The notes under the pieces: generated by a model | The model's database searches: none | Told to the model about the DNA's origin: nothing | The model's input: the letters and a program-made list of their open reading frames with translations, nothing else | Translations under genes and position numbers: made by a program | Shown here: positions 55,701-60,012 of the stretch, piece by piece | Position numbering within the stretch: the first letter of the stretch is position 1 | Layout of the letters: each line of letters starts with the position of its first letter | Assembly: GCF_964340395.1 (NCBI RefSeq) | Contig: NC_135562.1 | Coordinates: forward strand, 22,672,173-22,736,172 | From: Glandiceps talaboti | Taxonomy: Eukaryota; Hemichordata; Enteropneusta; Spengelidae | Length of the DNA stretch: 64,000 nucleotides | Direction of reading: 5' to 3'

Positions 55701-58700
55701 ATTTGTGGCAATTAGAACGCCATGACCATGGTGCTGATGACTACGTGAGATTTGTGGTAAATTAGAACGCCATGACCATGGTGCTGATGACTACGTGAGA
55801 TTTGTGGTAAATTAGAACGCCATGACCATGGTGCTGATGACTACGTGAGATTTGTGGCAATTAGAACGCCATGACCATGGTGCCGATGACTACGTGAGAT
55901 TTGTGGCAGTACGTGCAACACCACAAGCCATGACCATGGTGCTGATGACTATGTGAGATTTGTAGCAGTACACACAACACCACAAGCCATGACCATGGTG
56001 CTGATGACTATGTGAGATTTGTAGCAGTACACGCAACACCACAAGCCATGACCATGGTGCTGATGACTACGTGAGATTTGTGGCAGTACACGCAACACCA
56101 CAATCAATTCAGGTCATTTTGAAAGCTGTAAACAATTCCAATATGTGGCTAGTGAGTTGTGTATGATTGGTCAGTTGATATTGCGAGGGACTCGTAAATT
56201 TTGTTACCTACAAAGTTGAGGCAGCAAGCCCTAGCTCTAGCCCATGAAGGGCATTTCGGTATTGTTGCTACCAAACAGAACTTGCGTACTAAAGTTTGGT
56301 GGCCAGGCTATGATAAAGCTATGTTTAGATGAACATCTTGGTCGTCATGGTATTCCCATGACATTTCGGTCTGATAATGGACCCCAGTTTTAAAGCTGAA
56401 GGCTACATGAAGTTTTGTGAAGTCAATGGCATCAAAGTTATTAAGGTTACTCCAAAGTGGGCACAGGCCAATGGAGAGGTAGAACGCCAGAATTCCTCCC
56501 TATTGAAACAACTGCAAATAGCACAAGCTGAAAAGCAAGACTGAAGGAAAGAGATTCGAAAATATCTAGCATCATAGAGGGCACTCACTCATCCTACAAC
56601 TGCTCGCAGCCCTGCAGAATTATTATTTGGGCGTAAATTATGTGGTAAATTACTAGATTGTGAACACATCATCCTGATGATGCTGAAATTCAAGACCCTG
56701 ACACTGAGCAGAAAGCCAAGTCTAAGATAACCGCTGATTTGCGACGTGGTGCAAAACCATCAGAAATCAACGTGGGGGATGAAGTACTGATTCGCCAGGA
56801 GAAGATGAACAAGCTGACAACTAACTTCAATGACATTCCACACACCGTTGTGCACAGAGATGGTAACCAGGTAACTGTTCAATCACCGTTGTGCACAGAG
56901 ATGGTAACCAGGTAACTGTTCAATCACTGTTGTGCACAGAGATGGTAACCAGGTAACTGTTCAATCACCGTTGTGCACAGAGATGGTAACCAGGTAACTG
57001 TTCAATCACCGTTGTGCACAGAGATGGTAACCAGGTAACTGTTCAATCACCGTTGTGCACAGAGATGGTAACCAGGTAACTGTTCAATCACCGTTGTGCA
57101 CAGAGATGGTAACCAGGTAACTGTTCAATCACCGTTGTGCACAGAGATGGTAACCAGGTAACTGTTCAATCACCGTTGTGCACAGAGATGGTAACCAGGT
57201 AACTGTTCAATCACCGTTGTGCACAGAGATGGTAACCAGGTAACTGTTCAATCACCTGAAGGTGTTGGTTACAAACGAAACACGTCCCATGTGAAATTGT
57301 TTGTAAATCACCAGTGGATGGCCATGCCACAAGCTACCCACAAAATATGATGACTTTATCATGGGATGATACTATTGTAAAGGGGCAGAATATTCCCCTA
57401 AATGACAGGCATATAGTTAATGGGTAGTCCACCGCAGCCTGAAAGTTATTCTTGAACATTGAGTAATTTGATTGTTAAATCGTGACTATGTTGTTTCTCC
57501 ACCTGAGAATTAAATTAAAGTTTAATAACAGTTGGAACTATTTACTGTTAAAAGTTAATAACTGTTGGAACTATTTACTGTTAAAAGTTAAATATCTGTT
57601 GGAACTATTTACTGTTAAAATTTAGATAACTGTTGGAACTGTTCACTGTTAAAAGTTAGATAATTTGGAACTATTTACTGTTAAAAGTTAGATAACTGTT
57701 GGAACTATTTACTGTTAAAAGTTAGATAACTGTTGACTGTTAAGCTGAAAGCTGAATAACTGTAAGCTGTTTATTGTTAGGTTAAAAACAAAACAAAACC
57801 CAAAGAATGTTACTACTTAAGGGACTTGTGCATGATCAGGACATTTACTTTGATGACTCATTTCACTTAGAAGATGGATGTCGTGTTTTGATGTGTACCA
57901 CATTCCACTGGAAGCGGAACTTACTTATCCCAGAGCATTCTGGGAATGTAAAATGAGCGGCAAATAAAGACAGTATACATATTTATTCGTCTGACGAAGT
58001 TAAATTTTGTCCTAGTCTAGCTTAATCTGAGCAACTAAGGCGGAATTTTACATTTCCGACATTATTTGTGTGCCCAACTGATGATCAGCGATTGTATTTG
58101 TTGCCAAAGTCAAGGTATGGTCATTGCAAATTGGGCCTGGTTGAAGCCCAAAATGCCAATGTCCTTTCACTGGCTTTTTGCAGCCTAAACAAATAGGTAT
58201 CCTTTTCCATTGTGATGGCAAAGAGGGTGTGAAGTCTTCCATTCCGGATGATGAATCTTCTGACATTATCAGACACTTGGTGAGATTTTTGTGCAATGCA
58301 AAATACAAAATGGTCGACTGTAAAAATTGATATTAATATGTCATCAAGGCCGGAAAGAGAAATACTAAAGTGTGCCCCCAATTATACCCAAGCAGTTGGG
58401 GCTCACTTAATGGCTTCCAATTCCAACAAGGTAATCCACAGTACCTTTTTTCTATGGACGTGAAGTCCTTGTATACTTCCATACCACATAATGAAGGTTT
58501 AGTTGCACTCAACCACTACCTTAATTTAAGACCTGTACTTGACCCTCCTGCCTACATTCTATTGAGATTGGCTGAACTTGTTCTTATGTGTACAGTGTAA
58601 TTATTTTATCTTATGTGTACAGTGTAATTATTTTATCTTATGTGTACAGTGGAATTATTTTATCTTATGTGTACAGTGTAATTATTTTATCTTTAATGAC

Positions 58701-59978
58701 AGGTATTTTGTGCTGAAATGTGGTTTTTCTATGGGAAGTTGTCTTGGTCCTAGTTATGCTTGTGTGTTAATATCAGGAACACCTTATTTATTAGACTGTA
58801 AGATACGTCGTGACGTTTCGCCCTCACCGGCCTCCTCTCACACCTGTTAGGGGTTGGCCGATGGTTGAGGGCGCCCCGTCACGGCGTACCTTACAGACTA
58901 CTGATTTATATAAACGATTTATTGATGATGGCGTTGGTGCAGCTTTACTCAAACTTAAGGGACTTATGCAATTTATTTATCATATATGTAACTTTTAATC
59001 TTGCTATTCAGTATACTTATGATATTTCTGAACTAACTATCAATTTCCTTGACATCTCCTTTTGGATTGATGGTGATGATATAGCTACATCTGTTTATAC
59101 TGCAAATGATTCACATTCATATTTGCAGTATGGTTCATCACATCCTAATAAGTGTAAACATTCCATTCCCTTTCACAATTACTTCGTTTACGTCGTATTT
59201 GTAGTAGTGGTTTGGATTTCAGAGAAAAGGTCTCCTGAATTTTGCACGTACATCCACCAACATGGATATCCAGTGTCGGTTACCAATGCGGCTTTACAGA
59301 AGATGTCATCTTTGTCTAGGGACGCTTGTATCAAATCACATGATCAGAAGAGTAACAACGATCGTCCCACATTAGCTCTAACATATCACATGATCAGAAG
59401 AGTAACAACGATCGTCACACATTGGCTCTAACATATCACATGATCAGAAGAGTAACAACAATTGTCCCACATTGGCTCTAACATATCACATGATCAGAAG
59501 AGTAACAACGATCGTCCCACATTGGCTCTAGCATATCACATGATCAGAAGAGTAACAACGATCGTCCCACATTGGCTTTTACGTACATACCATCGCTTTT
59601 CCACCAAAGTTAACAGAATGCATACATTTTTATACATTCTAATAGGGTAACCAATTCATTATTTCCTGAAGCACCTTAACAGCTTGGCATCGTGATACCA
59701 GTCATAGGGATATGATGGTCCATACAGAACAACATGGATTGGAAGTTAATGCTGGTTCATTTCCATGCGATCATACTCGACATGGTACATGTCCTTTCAT
59801 TATTAATACTAATCACGTTTTTGGCCCTACATATATGTATGTGTGAACACACACACATACATACATACATACATACATACATACATACATACATACAGAC
59901 ATACATACATACATACATACATACATAATACATACACACACACACATACATAAATACATATGTATGTACGTACGTACG

Positions 59979-60012
<34 letters not shown>

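Larger units (their letters stand above)
54718..58052 (+). mobile_element. Ty3-like LTR retrotransposon, decayed and internally deleted
   Basis: Two LTRs (54718-54888 and 57879-58052) start TGT and end ACA, are about 171-174 bp long and clearly related (roughly 85-90% by eye). A possible primer-binding site (tggcaacgagg) follows the first. The internal 3 kb encodes, with stops and frameshifts: the end of RT (EVRSFL.VGLVNF type), RNase H ([26 protein letters not shown]), the integrase zinc region ([20 protein letters not shown]), the integrase core ([17 protein letters not shown]) and a C-terminal [12 protein letters not shown]. Gag, protease and most of RT are missing. Tandem expansions sit at 55600-56100 and 56860-57255. 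No matching target duplication is visible. Confidence 0.85.
58370..59830 (+). mobile_element. Penelope-like element, RT core and linker (split copy, continued)
   Basis: Frames encode [18 protein letters not shown] (catalytic motif A region), [26 protein letters not shown] (SMG motif), LYKRFIDDG (catalytic FIDD, usually YIDD), [15 protein letters not shown], then NSLFPEAP and [12 protein letters not shown]. Order and motifs fit a Penelope-like reverse transcriptase up to the GIY-YIG linker. Frameshifts, a 27-bp quadruplication (58580-58690) and a 50-bp expansion (59335-59580) disrupt it. It ends abruptly in (CATA)n at about 59830, so the endonuclease is missing. Confidence 0.78.

Noticed and set aside
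54718-58052. An intact retrovirus-like element
   Set aside because: Gag, protease and most of RT are missing and the remaining frames contain many stops and frameshifts; no envelope gene is visible.
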